This document shows positions 48,978 to 56,631 of a DNA stretch of 64,000 nt, one piece after another. The DNA is taken from the NCBI GenBank assembly GCA_003150035.1, contig QALR01000024.1, positions 141,719 to 205,718 on the forward strand, written 5' to 3'. Every line of letters begins with the position of its first letter. Position 1 is the stretch's first letter. The stretch comes from Clostridiales bacterium (GTDB lineage Bacteria > Bacillota > Clostridia > Oscillospirales > CAG-272). Made by a program: the position numbers and the translations under genes. Under the pieces are notes generated by a model. It was not told the origin of the DNA, made no database searches, and saw only the letters and a list, made by a program, of their open reading frames with translations.

Positions 48978-49379
48978 ACAGATTCGCGCAATATGAAAAT
49001 ACAAGCCCTGTCCGGCGGGATGAAACAGCGGCTTGCCCTCGCACAAGCAGTTTTGGGAAATCCTTCTGTTTTAATTCTTGATGAGCCGACGGCCGGACTT
49101 GATCCCAAGCAGCGGATTTCCATTCGAAATTATATTTCCCAAATTGCCTTAGATAAAATTGTACTTATTGCAACCCATATTGTCAGTGATATCGAATGGA
49201 TTGCACAAAATATCATTATGCTCAAGCACGGGAGCATCGTTGATTTTGGCTCTCCTCATCATTTAGTTTCTAAAATGAATGGGAAGGTATAGGAAATCAA
49301 AGCCGACAAAGATGACTTAACCCATATACAAAATCATTTCCGAACAGTCAATCTGGGATTCCTATATCATCGACCGTGA
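48978..49379 (+). pseudogene. C-terminal half of an ABC transporter ATPase, with in-frame stop
   Basis: The frame begins directly at the ABC signature ('IQALSGGMKQRLALAQAVLG'), then Walker B 'LILDEPTAGLDP' and H-loop 'IATHIVSDIEW', with no Walker A half before it. It reads up to 'NGKV', hits TAG at 49290-49292 where the family has Trp, and continues 'EIKADKDDLTHIQNHFRTVN' before stopping at 49379. It is therefore both truncated and nonsense-mutated. Complementary to the minus-strand half at 49714-50115. Confidence 0.82.
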
Positions 49380-49527
49380 ATTTGAGAAAGTAGAAGCTCA
49401 ATCGGAATTTTTGTTTACAAAAGCATTGATATAATTTTCCCTATATTTGTTTGCCTCTACTCCGGTTAATATGTTTATAATTACAAACTATATAGTAGTC
49501 GTTCACATCTAATTAGCAGCATAAAAT

Positions 49528-50115
49528 TCAATAGGTGGAACTCCTACCAATAAGACAAAGCCGGATTAAATCGTGATTTTTAAAATAAAATATAATTATA
49601 ATCATGCTCCTTTCGATTAGAAATAGTTTTATGTTTTGAGACGGGACCCGCCGAGAACAAAAAAGGAAAAGTTTCCAACGCCTTCTCATTTCCCGGCGAG
49701 CCCCGTGTGTTGATTCTACCGCTTTTAGGATTTCTGTGATTTCTGTCTGATTCTCGTCGGGATTTCGGGATGTTTTATTTTCTTTATCTGCACATTTGAG
49801 ATAGCTCATGTACCTCATAAAATATTCTACTGTAAAATTCGGATACATCCCTGGATATTGAGGCATAAACCCAAGCTTTGTTCTATAATCTTTTCCCATT
49901 TCCAGAATATTTTGAGCTGGCGTTTGTTCGTCCTGGTACAAAATTTCACCGCTGTCAGGCAGTAAATTTCCTACCAATATATTCATTAAGGTAGATTTTC
50001 CGGCTCCATTGGGACCCAATAAGGCATATATCCCTGTATTAAGCGTTAAAGTGCAGTTTTGTAGAGCCTTTTTGTCTCTATACGATTTTGAAATGTTCTT
50101 GATATAGATGGCCAT
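49528..50115 (-). pseudogene. N-terminal half of an ABC transporter ATPase
   Basis: The first 134 codons are a bacitracin/lantibiotic-exporter-type ATPase: 'IYIKNISKSYRDKKALQNCTLTLN', Walker A 'LLGPNGAGKST', Q-loop 'LGFMPQYPGMYPNFTV', ending at 'EILKAVE' (about 49714). After that the frame runs into unrelated sequence and lacks signature, Walker B and H-loop. AGGAGG precedes ATG 50115. The missing part corresponds to the plus-strand fragment at 48978-49379. Between the halves (49380-49527) I see no gene. Confidence 0.82.
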
Positions 50116-50392
50116 AAGAACCCTCCTGCTCAGTAAACAGAGATCTTTTATTTTATAATATCACATTTAATTAAAAAAATAAAGAGAAAATGTGCTGAAT
50201 TTTATGCTTTGTTTAATGATTGTTAGTTTTGCTCTCATTTTTTCACAAGAAACAGAGAGTTATTAAAAATATCATGGCGGTTTTATTTTTTGATCGGGTG
50301 GAATGTCCCGGTGAATACTGGAGATGTCAAGCGGAATATCTGAATGAATGTATTTTGTTTCCTAAAAAACAGAAAAAAATTTACGATACATA

Positions 50393-50421
50393 TTGACAAG
50401 CGTGCTTTCATCTATTATAAT
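50393..50421 (+). promoter_or_regulatory. Promoter of tRNA-Trp
   Basis: TTGACA (50393-50398), 17-bp spacer, TATAAT (50416-50421), full consensus. Confidence 0.88.
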
Positions 50422-50503
50422 ACAAAAGACACATGTGAAAAGCATACGGTCAGTAGAATTGCATTTTTATCAAATAAACACAAGACGCTATTGCTGGATA
50501 GAT

Positions 50504-50579
50504 AGGGGTATAGTTCAGCTGGTAGAGCAGCGGTCTCCAAAACCGTTTGTCGTGGGTTCGAATCCTACTGCCCCTGCCA
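50504..50579 (+). tRNA. tRNA-Trp (anticodon CCA)
   Basis: A 76-base cloverleaf with encoded CCA. Acceptor AGGGGTA pairs with TGCCCCT, discriminator G as expected for Trp; anticodon loop CTCCAAA gives CCA. Confidence 0.96.
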
Positions 50580-50580
50580 A

Positions 50581-50616
50581 AAATCGACAAGTTTCGACAG
50601 AAGCTTGTCGATTTTT
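50581..50616 (+). terminator. Terminator of tRNA-Trp
   Basis: AAATCGACAAG (50581-50591) pairs with CTTGTCGATTT (50604-50614), then T. Confidence 0.82.
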
Positions 50617-50618
50617 AC

Positions 50619-50702
50619 TTTTTCACTTTTCACTCTTCACTTTTCACTAAAACCTCTTGTCGATTTTTGGCAAGTAATAAGTAATAGTGAATAGTGAAAA
50701 GG
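50619..50702. repeat. TTTTCACT-type repeat tract
   Basis: Repeated CACT-T4 units (TTTTCACT, CTTCACT, TTTTCACT, 50620-50648), then a second copy of CTTGTCGATTTTT (50656-50668; first copy 50604-50616), then the inverted counterpart AGTGAATAGTGAAAAG (50686-50701). Such tracts are common beside four-helix-bundle genes in Clostridia, as I recall. Confidence 0.6.
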
Positions 50703-50756
50703 TGCTAATGTAGCTTTTCTCCCGTCGGTCGAAAAGTGTTTTTTTATTATATCAAG

Positions 50757-50785
50757 TTGAAAAGTAATAAGTTTTATGTTATACT
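50757..50785 (+). promoter_or_regulatory. Promoter of the four-helix-bundle gene
   Basis: TTGAAA (50757-50762), 17-bp spacer, TATACT (50780-50785). Confidence 0.72.
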
Positions 50786-50815
50786 TATCATAGCAATTTG
50801 AAAGGTGGTAAGGTT

Positions 50816-51166
50816 ATGGCTGATAGTCCTTTGATAGTAAAATCTAAATCATTTGCGCTTGAGGTGATACAGGCGTGTAAGGATCTGAGAGTAGCAAAGT
50901 GCGAAAGTGCTTTGATCAATCAATTCTTGCGTTCGGGAACGAGCATTGGTGCGAATGTTCGCGAGGCATTTTACGCTCACGGAAAAGCTGACTTTATTGC
51001 TAAGCTTCAAATAGCTTTGAAAGAGTGTTCAGAAACGGAATATTGGATTGAGCTTATTTTAGAAAGTGGCTATTATCACGATAAAACTTTGCTTGATAAG
51101 TGTACGGAACTAAAAAGGATTTTAATCGCTTCTCTTAACACCGCCAAGGAGAAAAATAATGGGTAA
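50816..51166 (+). CDS. Four helix bundle protein (S23 / Avd-like)
   Basis: A 116-residue all-helical protein: 'SPLIVKSKSFALEVIQACKDLRV', 'LINQFLRSGTSIGANVREAFYAHGKADFIAKLQIALKECSETEYWIELI' is the signature of the 23S-rRNA-intervening-sequence/Avd family. Avd proteins serve diversity-generating retroelements, but no reverse transcriptase is nearby and most family members are orphans of unknown function. AAAGGTGG precedes ATG 50816. It overlaps the next gene by eight bases. Confidence 0.88.
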   Translation: MADSPLIVKSKSFALEVIQACKDLRVAKCESALINQFLRSGTSIGANVREAFYAHGKADFIAKLQIALKECSETEYWIELILESGYYHDKTLLDKCTELKRILIASLNTAKEKNNG

Positions 51167-51557
51167 AATTTATACGCGTTTTAAAGAATTAAAAAAACAA
51201 TCTCCTAAAGATTGGTTTATGGATAAAATAGGGCTTGTAAAATTTGAAGATGATAACAAAAAATACGAGATATATTTTACTCGCAAACGCGCAAACAGAT
51301 ATTCTATTATTCACTGTAAAAACAATACGATTGAATGGGAACAGTTTCCCGTTTTGCCTCGCATAGCAGGTAGACGCTATGGTATAAGAGAACCGATCAT
51401 CAAGCTTGCGCCATCAAAAGACTGCATTAGGATTTTTGTGATTATGGGCAAGCCAAACAGCATCATAGGGCTTGATGAAGGAATTTTTCGTTCGATTCAT
51501 AAGTATGATGAGAATTATATAAACGTAATGTCGGAATCGCGGTTCAAAGAACTATAA
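51159..51557 (+). CDS. Unknown protein co-translated with the four helix bundle protein
   Basis: A 132-residue basic protein, beginning MGKIYTRFKELKKQSPKDWF, then 'KKYEIYFTRKRANRYSIIHCKNN' and 'KLAPSKDCIRIFVIMGKPNSIIG'. It appears soluble and beta-rich with a helical start. No known motif. The start overlaps the Avd-like gene by eight bases, so the two products are probably made together and may interact. Confidence 0.7.
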   Translation: MGKIYTRFKELKKQSPKDWFMDKIGLVKFEDDNKKYEIYFTRKRANRYSIIHCKNNTIEWEQFPVLPRIAGRRYGIREPIIKLAPSKDCIRIFVIMGKPNSIIGLDEGIFRSIHKYDENYINVMSESRFKEL

Positions 51558-51660
51558 CGCACAGGGGTTCAAGTCCATACAAAAACTCCCCGAAATATCT
51601 TTTTTGTCCGCCCTTCACATCATTATCGGTCAAAAAAGATCCGACCGAGAAAACAAGAGA

Positions 51661-51695
51661 AAACGGGAGATTTCGAGAGATTTCTCCCGTTTTTT
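51661..51695 (+). terminator. Terminator after the Avd-like gene pair
   Basis: AAACGGGAGA (51661-51670) pairs with TCTCCCGTTT (51683-51692), then T. Confidence 0.75.
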
Positions 51696-51815
51696 CGCGC
51701 CTTCTTTTTTTCAAAGTTTCATAGATCCATTTTCGCTATTTCATTGAGCCGAAAGGAACGAACTATGGATTGAACCGTTTTTTCCAAATATACAGTCAAA
51801 AACAAGCGACCGAAA

Positions 51816-52000
51816 GGACTTGAACCCACGACAAGGTTTCAAATTCTTTCGGTTTTTTGCTTCAGACACAAATTGTTTACAAATCATCCGCTACAAAATC
51901 AGTCCATCCCTTCTTCAACAGGATCCGAACCCACGAAACCTTGAAAAACACAATTTTCAAAAACAGTCCATTGTTCAATCAGAAGGATTTGAACCCACGA
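51816..52000. repeat. Three degenerate repeats resembling tRNA T-arms
   Basis: GGAYYYGAACCCACGA occurs at 51816-51831, 51921-51936 and 51985-52000. Its complement TCGTGGGTTCRRRTCC has the T-loop GGTTCRA of tRNAs. The last two copies extend to about 37 bases (AGTCCAT...TTCAA...). A related GGGGTTCAAGTCC lies in plus orientation at 51564-51576. No complete cloverleaf can be folded. Otherwise 51696-52030 shows no gene. Confidence 0.6.
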
Positions 52001-52034
52001 ACACCAAATACTGACCTGCTGAAGACAAAGAAAA

Positions 52035-52059
52035 AGCCACGGATCATAAAACCCGTGGC
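52035..52059 (-). terminator. Terminator of the zinc-ribbon gene
   Basis: GCCACGG (52035-52041) and CCGTGGC (52053-52059); on the minus strand followed by TTTTTCTTT. Confidence 0.75.
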
Positions 52060-52094
52060 AAAAATATTTATCTCCCCGACAAATCAAAATTTGT

Positions 52095-52298
52095 TTATTT
52101 GTTTTTCAGTTTATCCACATTTTCTAAATATATGGAAACTTCGCCACATTGGGGGCAAATAGCTACTTTAGGCTGCTCCATTCTTCCGCCCCACCACTTG
52201 TTCTCGTCATCAGTTAACACTAAACCATAGGCTGCGCCTTTTACTTTAATACCGCAATTTTCAACCATCGCTATATTGCATCTAACACACTTACGCAT
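52095..52298 (-). CDS. Small zinc-ribbon nucleic-acid-binding protein
   Basis: A 67-residue protein with two Cys pairs, 'CVRCNIAM' and 'ICPQCGEV', separated by about 40 residues, forming a zinc ribbon. This matches short PF14205-like or YgiT-like ribbons found as single genes in Firmicutes. I start at ATG 52298 because GGAGG lies six bases upstream. Role unknown. Confidence 0.78.
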   Translation of the reverse strand: MRKCVRCNIAMVENCGIKVKGAAYGLVLTDDENKWWGGRMEQPKVAICPQCGEVSIYLENVDKLKNK

Positions 52299-52400
52299 AA
52301 TAACCTCCAAATTCTGATTTATCGATGAGATAATTATATCACAAAACCGAGAGCAAGTAAACCTCTATCCTGTAAACAATCGATAATATTCTTTCTACAT

Positions 52401-52437
52401 AGCCAAATGCTTATCAGCCAAGCGTTTGGCTTTTTTT
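52401..52437 (+). terminator. Terminator-like hairpin just before the fusion gene
   Basis: AGCCAAATGCTT (52401-52412) pairs with AAGCGTTTGGCT (52420-52431, one G-T), followed by T7. It lies 22 bases before ATG 52460, so it would insulate or attenuate that gene. Confidence 0.72.
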
Positions 52438-52459
52438 ATTGCAGAAAGGATGATAACAG

Positions 52460-53617
52460 ATGAATGCAATTATCTCAAGGGGCGACAAAACCGCCCACGT
52501 TCAACTTCCTGTCGGGCGAAAACAGTTGTCCGGAGCTCTCTCATATTTGGGGGCGAATCACACCTCCGATTACGACCTCAAATATAACGAGGAAAACAAA
52601 GACGGACTCAAGGTTTCGCTGGAATGCTTCGGAGTGGTAGAAAACGCAATTGCCAAGGCTCTTCCCGTTGGCTTCCGCCTGTACACGCTCAATGAAACAC
52701 TCACCTTGATGGGCAACCTCCCCTATCAGAACAGACGAGAAGTCGAGAATACCATCAAGGTCGATGGACTCGAATCCTATGAGCAACTCAACAGAATGCT
52801 GACCGAAGCCTATCCCCAGTCGGTCACAACCAAATACTACTGTCCGCTGACTATTCAGGTACACAGCAGAGATAGCTACGGCGATATCGATGAGGACGGC
52901 TACGGGGAAGATGCAGAGTTCGCAGCTCGGCACGAAGATCTGATTCGTCAGAAGATGTTGGAGTATAACGCCAGCGATGAAGTAAACATGGCAGAATACT
53001 TCCACGGCAATCACGGCGTATCCGAAAAGCTTTGTTCCGCTGATTGGGATTTTGAGCGCAGAAACGGTGAGCTCTACGGATGTATCACCGTGCAGACCGC
53101 AGGCCCCCTCACAGAAGACGAGGAACAGGATCTCAAAGAGTGGATCTCCGGACAGAATTCGGACGGTCTCGGCGAGGGCTTTGAACAGCAAGAAATCTAC
53201 TTCGACGGCACACGTTACGGTGGCTTTATGTATGTGAGCCTTTGGAACTCCGGTGACGATTATTATATCGACAACCAAGACGAGTTCGAGAATCGCCTCA
53301 TGTCGGACGGCATAATAGAGGGAGAAGTATGCCCGGAACACATACATATGCTGGTAAGCATCCCGCCCAAAATGAGCATTTCGGGATTTATGGGATACTT
53401 GAAAGGTAAAAGTGCGTTGCTGATATTCCAAAAATGGGGGAATATGAAATTTGCATACCGAAACCGCGAATTTTGGTGTAAGGGATATTACGTTGATGCC
53501 GTGGGGAAGAACACGAAGGCGATCAAAGAATATATTGCGGATCAATTAAAGAGAGATCAGGACAGCGATCAAATCAGTATGTTCGACCCACGGGATCCAT
53601 TTATGGGTAGTAAGTAA
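52460..53617 (+). CDS. Acidic mobile-element protein fused to the C-terminal part of an IS200/IS605 TnpA
   Basis: A 385-residue chimera. Residues 1 to about 288 form an acidic protein ('MNAIISRGDKTAHVQLPV', 'LSLTLMGNLP-like', 'GDDYYIDNQDEFENRLM') of a type seen on integrative elements, perhaps ArdA-like antirestriction. From 'IIEGEVCPEHIHMLVSIPP' on it is an IS200/IS605 Y1 transposase lacking its first half: HUH motif 'HIHM', then 'GYLKGKSALLIFQKW' and 'FWCKGYYVDAVGKN' with the late Tyr in 'IKEYIADQ'. Insertion or deletion created the fusion; an altered function is possible. Confidence 0.8.
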   Translation: MNAIISRGDKTAHVQLPVGRKQLSGALSYLGANHTSDYDLKYNEENKDGLKVSLECFGVVENAIAKALPVGFRLYTLNETLTLMGNLPYQNRREVENTIKVDGLESYEQLNRMLTEAYPQSVTTKYYCPLTIQVHSRDSYGDIDEDGYGEDAEFAARHEDLIRQKMLEYNASDEVNMAEYFHGNHGVSEKLCSADWDFERRNGELYGCITVQTAGPLTEDEEQDLKEWISGQNSDGLGEGFEQQEIYFDGTRYGGFMYVSLWNSGDDYYIDNQDEFENRLMSDGIIEGEVCPEHIHMLVSIPPKMSISGFMGYLKGKSALLIFQKWGNMKFAYRNREFWCKGYYVDAVGKNTKAIKEYIADQLKRDQDSDQISMFDPRDPFMGSK

Positions 53618-53700
53618 CAGTTGCGTGGCTGGCAGGCCAATCCATGACGCACTTGTGCGTAGCCAGTACCGGGTAGGGCTTTGCCCGAAAACGTAATACC

Positions 53701-53719
53701 ACCCGCTTTGCGGGTGGAT
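53701..53719. repeat. Hairpin at the probable right end of the IS200/IS605 remnant
   Basis: CCACCCGC-TTT-GCGGGTGG downstream of the TnpA part resembles the subterminal hairpins of single-strand transposing elements. Confidence 0.5.
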
Positions 53720-53775
53720 ATTTATTTCCTACTGACTGCAACCCATTGCCTGTCTTTTTGTTTTGGCGGAATAAA

Positions 53776-53841
53776 GTGCACCTGCGGTGCATGAAGCATA
53801 AAGTTACCTGCGGATATGAAGTGTGCCCTCGGCATATGAAG
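53776..53841 (+). repeat. Three tandem short palindromic repeats
   Basis: Units of about 20 bases, each ending ATGAAG: 53776-53796 (GTGCACC-TGC-GGTGC), 53803-53821 (GTTACC-TGC-GG) and 53821-53841 (GTGTGCC-CTC-GGCAT). Each unit is itself a small hairpin. Otherwise 53720-53900 contains no gene. Confidence 0.65.
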
Positions 53842-53902
53842 AACGTAAACATCCCCAAGTGATATAACTCGGTGGGAAAAGAAACTTTTCATGCGATTCG
53901 GC

Positions 53903-53931
53903 TTGCATTGTCTTTCCGTTTTTGCTATAAT
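53903..53931 (+). promoter_or_regulatory. Promoter of the LysR gene
   Basis: TTGCAT (53903-53908), 17-bp spacer, TATAAT (53926-53931). Confidence 0.72.
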
Positions 53932-53996
53932 AAATATATGTAGAAAAATATATGAGAATATTGCGGATTTTTGATGTCGGGAAGGGGCGAAGTTCT

Positions 53997-54926
53997 TTGA
54001 ACACGTTGCATTTCAAATATGCTGTCGAGGTGGAGCGTACAGGCTCTATCACACAGGCGGCAGAGAATCTCTATATGGGACAGCCAAATCTCAGCAAAGC
54101 GATTATGGAGCTCGAGGATACGCTCGGCTTCCAGATTTTCGAGCGCACCTCGAAGGGCGTGCTGCCGACCGAAAAGGGAACACGTTTTCTGTCATATGCA
54201 AAAAACATTCTTTCGCAAATAGAAAAAATGGAGGCTCTCTCCGACGAAAATACCACATGTGAATCTCTCAGCCTTGTCATTTCTCGAAGTGGATATATTG
54301 CGTCTGCTGCCGCAAAGTTTGCTGCGGAAATGGATCCGTCCGGCAAAATCCGCCTCAATGTCAGAGAGACCAATTCGGTACAGGTCATAAGCAGTGTGGC
54401 GGCCGGCTCCTTTGGGCTTGGCGTTGTGCGCTATAAACTGCTTCATGAGAGGTATTTTTTGGATTACATATCGGATAAAGAGCTTGGTGTCATTCCTTTT
54501 TGGGAATTTGATAGCATGGTGACAGCTTCCAAACGGAATTGCGCTTTGGGAGAGGAATTCGGATATCAGCGCATAGGAGAGATGACCCCGGTTGTATACG
54601 GTGATGAATCGATTCCGTATTTGTCTTTTGGAGAGGTGCGTCGAGAAGCTAAGTCGCCGGCCGCTGACCGCGCGATTTTCGTATACGACAGGAGCACGGC
54701 GCTGGAGTTCTTACATTTGTTGCCGGATGCTTATATGCTAACTTCGCCGGCGCCTTTCTCTGAGCTTGAAAAATACGGGCTGATGCAAAAAAAATGCGAT
54801 ATTCCCAATGAGCGCTGCAAGGATATCATCGTTTTTCAAAAGAGCTACAAATTTACGGATGCCGATAAGAAATTTATCGATTTGCTTTCAGAAATTAAAA
54901 ATGAGGCGGAGCTGATGCTTCGATAA
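53997..54926 (+). CDS. LysR family transcriptional regulator
   Basis: A 309-residue regulator: N-terminal winged helix ('LHFKYAVEVERTGSITQAAENLYMGQPNLSKAIMELEDTLG', residues 4-45) and a C-terminal effector domain with 'FERTSKGVLPTEKG' at the linker. I choose TTG 53997 because GGAAGGGG lies nine bases upstream and the family starts 'MNTLHFKY'; ATG 53952 is in frame but has no site. It precedes the Hdr/Flx operon in the same orientation, and repeated ATCGAT sites between them suggest it controls that operon. Confidence 0.9.
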   Translation: MNTLHFKYAVEVERTGSITQAAENLYMGQPNLSKAIMELEDTLGFQIFERTSKGVLPTEKGTRFLSYAKNILSQIEKMEALSDENTTCESLSLVISRSGYIASAAAKFAAEMDPSGKIRLNVRETNSVQVISSVAAGSFGLGVVRYKLLHERYFLDYISDKELGVIPFWEFDSMVTASKRNCALGEEFGYQRIGEMTPVVYGDESIPYLSFGEVRREAKSPAADRAIFVYDRSTALEFLHLLPDAYMLTSPAPFSELEKYGLMQKKCDIPNERCKDIIVFQKSYKFTDADKKFIDLLSEIKNEAELMLR

Positions 54927-55112
54927 AGTTACAGCCTTTCTCTTTGTCAGAAAAGATAGACGCCTTATCTATTTCAAAATTGGAATGCTTTCATGTGAAA
55001 ATTGGAATTTAATTTAGAGGGATATAGCAAAGCATTTTAAAAAAATGTAAGTGAGCTCGAATATCTTGTGAAAATTGCCGGATTTTCACATATTTCGCGG
55101 CGGGTATCTGTC

Positions 55113-55152
55113 GCTTTTATCGATAAACAAATATCGATAAAAGCATATCGAC
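55113..55152. promoter_or_regulatory. Candidate LysR binding region: phased ATCGA repeats
   Basis: GCTTTTATCGAT (55113-55124) and ATCGATAAAAGC (55133-55144) form a perfect 12-bp dyad. ATCGA recurs at 55119, 55133 and 55147, exactly 14 bases apart. The block lies 15-55 bases upstream of the -35 box, where LysR activators bind. AGCAT/ATGCT (55142-55157) plus T7 overlaps it and could end lysR transcription. Confidence 0.6.
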
Positions 55153-55167
55153 ATGCTTTTTTTATAT

Positions 55168-55196
55168 TTTACATATAAAAACACATATGATAAAAT
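55168..55196 (+). promoter_or_regulatory. Promoter of the ferredoxin-mdh-fum-hdr-flx operon
   Basis: TTTACA (55168-55173), 17-bp spacer, TAAAAT (55191-55196). A leader of about 185 bases follows before the first ribosome site; it holds no recognised riboswitch. Confidence 0.7.
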
Positions 55197-55388
55197 AAGC
55201 ACAGTAAAGTGAGGAAGTTTTTTGTCCAGACGATACCGCCGGCATCGGTTCCTTGCTTTGACGGCTTGATAGATGAAATCGTTTCGGATGCGGTGACTAT
55301 CGATATTGGTTTTTTCGTTGTCAATCTGCGGTGCGAAAAGGTTTTGCTTCGGGGAAATGGCATTCGGATGAAAGGAACGGTGTTGCTT

Positions 55389-55631
55389 ATGAATAGAATT
55401 ACGGTGTGTGTCGGCTCGGCATGTTATATGAAGGGCTCAAGACAGGTGGTCGCACTCCTCCAACGTTTGATTGAGGAAAACGGATTGTCAGACGAATATG
55501 AGCTTGAGGGTACGTTTTGCACGGGAAACTGTCAGCATGGGGTCTGCGTCGAGTTTGGCGGTAGAACCTACTCCCTTACGCCGGACAATACGGAAGAATT
55601 TTTCCGTACGGAAATTTTGAAAACGCCTTAA
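55389..55631 (+). CDS. Thioredoxin-like [2Fe-2S] ferredoxin (NuoE-type)
   Basis: An 80-residue protein with the NuoE/thioredoxin-like cluster ligands: 'CVGSACYMKGS' (two Cys) and 'GTFCTGNCQHGVCVEFGG' (two Cys). It lacks the helical N-terminus of full NuoE. I start at ATG 55389 with AAAGGA upstream; the frame is open further 5' (to GTG 55209) without a good site. As first gene of the operon it probably passes electrons to or from the downstream Hdr/Flx flavoproteins. Confidence 0.85.
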   Translation: MNRITVCVGSACYMKGSRQVVALLQRLIEENGLSDEYELEGTFCTGNCQHGVCVEFGGRTYSLTPDNTEEFFRTEILKTP

Positions 55632-55683
55632 AGCGCATGCGCAGAATTTTGAAAATATTTTATTTTGTAGGATGGAAATACAT

Positions 55684-56631
55684 ATGAGCAAGAAAATTAC
55701 AGTCATCGGAGCAGGAAGCGTCGGGGCAACCGTTACGTACACGCTGTCCGTTATGGGTGTTGCCGATGAAATTGTCATGATCGACATCAACGAAACGAAG
55801 GTCCTCGGCGAAGCATTGGATATCCGCCAGGGTCTGCCGTTCTGCGGCACCCGTTCGGTATACGCCGGCAGCTATGCGGAAGCCGAAAATTCCGATATGG
55901 TCATTATTACATCCGGCTTGCCGAGAAAGCCGGGACAGACGAGACTTGAGCTTGCGCAGGTAAACGTCGACATCCTCAAGGGAATCATGCCGAAGATTAC
56001 CAAATACGCGCCGGATGCCATTTATCTTTTGGTAGCCAACCCGGTGGACATTCTCACCTATACGTTTGTCAGATATTCAGGAATCCCGGAAAATCGTGTT
56101 TTCGGATCCGGGACCATGTTGGATTCGGTTCGTTTGCGCGCCAGACTGGCAGAATATTACGACATCGACTCCAAATATATCACGGCGTATGCGCTTGGAG
56201 AACATGGCGATTCCATGTTTGTGCCGTGGTCGATTATGTCCATCAATGGGATCGGGACCCGGCTATATAAGGAAAAATGCGAGGAAAAGGGCAGCATGAT
56301 GCCCGCGATTGACCGGGCGGAGATCGAAAAGTATGTCCGCACCTCCGGCGGCCGTGTCATTGCGAGAAAAGGCGCGACGTATTATGCGGTTTCTATGTCG
56401 GTGGCGCACATGTGCCGCTGTGTGCTGGAGAACTTTGGCACGGTGCTTCCGGTTTCTGTGATGATGCACGGCGAACATGGGGTAAGCGACGTATGTCTCA
56501 GTTACCCCACGATGCTCAACTGCAATGGTGTGCAGACCAAGATCCCAACCCCTCTTTCCGCTGAGGAGGAGGTCCTGCTTCGCCGCAGCGCCGACGCACT
56601 GAAATCCGTCATTTCGGGGCTTGCTTTTTGA
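55684..56631 (+). CDS. mdh: Malate dehydrogenase (LDH-like fold)
   Basis: A 315-residue NAD-dependent 2-hydroxyacid dehydrogenase. The cofactor motif is 'VIGAGSVGATV'; catalytic residues Arg87, Asp147, Arg150 and His174 (in 'GEHGDSM') are present. The substrate-selecting loop reads 'SGLPRKPGQTR': Arg81 stands where lactate dehydrogenases have Gln, which indicates malate/oxaloacetate. The fumarase gene next door agrees. I start at ATG 55684 with GGATGG upstream. Confidence 0.85.
   Translation: MSKKITVIGAGSVGATVTYTLSVMGVADEIVMIDINETKVLGEALDIRQGLPFCGTRSVYAGSYAEAENSDMVIITSGLPRKPGQTRLELAQVNVDILKGIMPKITKYAPDAIYLLVANPVDILTYTFVRYSGIPENRVFGSGTMLDSVRLRARLAEYYDIDSKYITAYALGEHGDSMFVPWSIMSINGIGTRLYKEKCEEKGSMMPAIDRAEIEKYVRTSGGRVIARKGATYYAVSMSVAHMCRCVLENFGTVLPVSVMMHGEHGVSDVCLSYPTMLNCNGVQTKIPTPLSAEEEVLLRRSADALKSVISGLAF

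Noticed and set aside
50816..51166. Diversity-generating retroelement
   Set aside because: The Avd-like gene alone is not enough; no reverse transcriptase or template/variable repeat is present.
53776..53841. CRISPR array
   Set aside because: Units are self-complementary, imperfect and nearly contiguous, with no spacers or cas genes.
55209..55388. 60-residue N-terminal extension of the [2Fe-2S] ferredoxin
   Set aside because: The frame is open to GTG 55209, but the extension is not ferredoxin-like and ATG 55389 fits the start of the fold.
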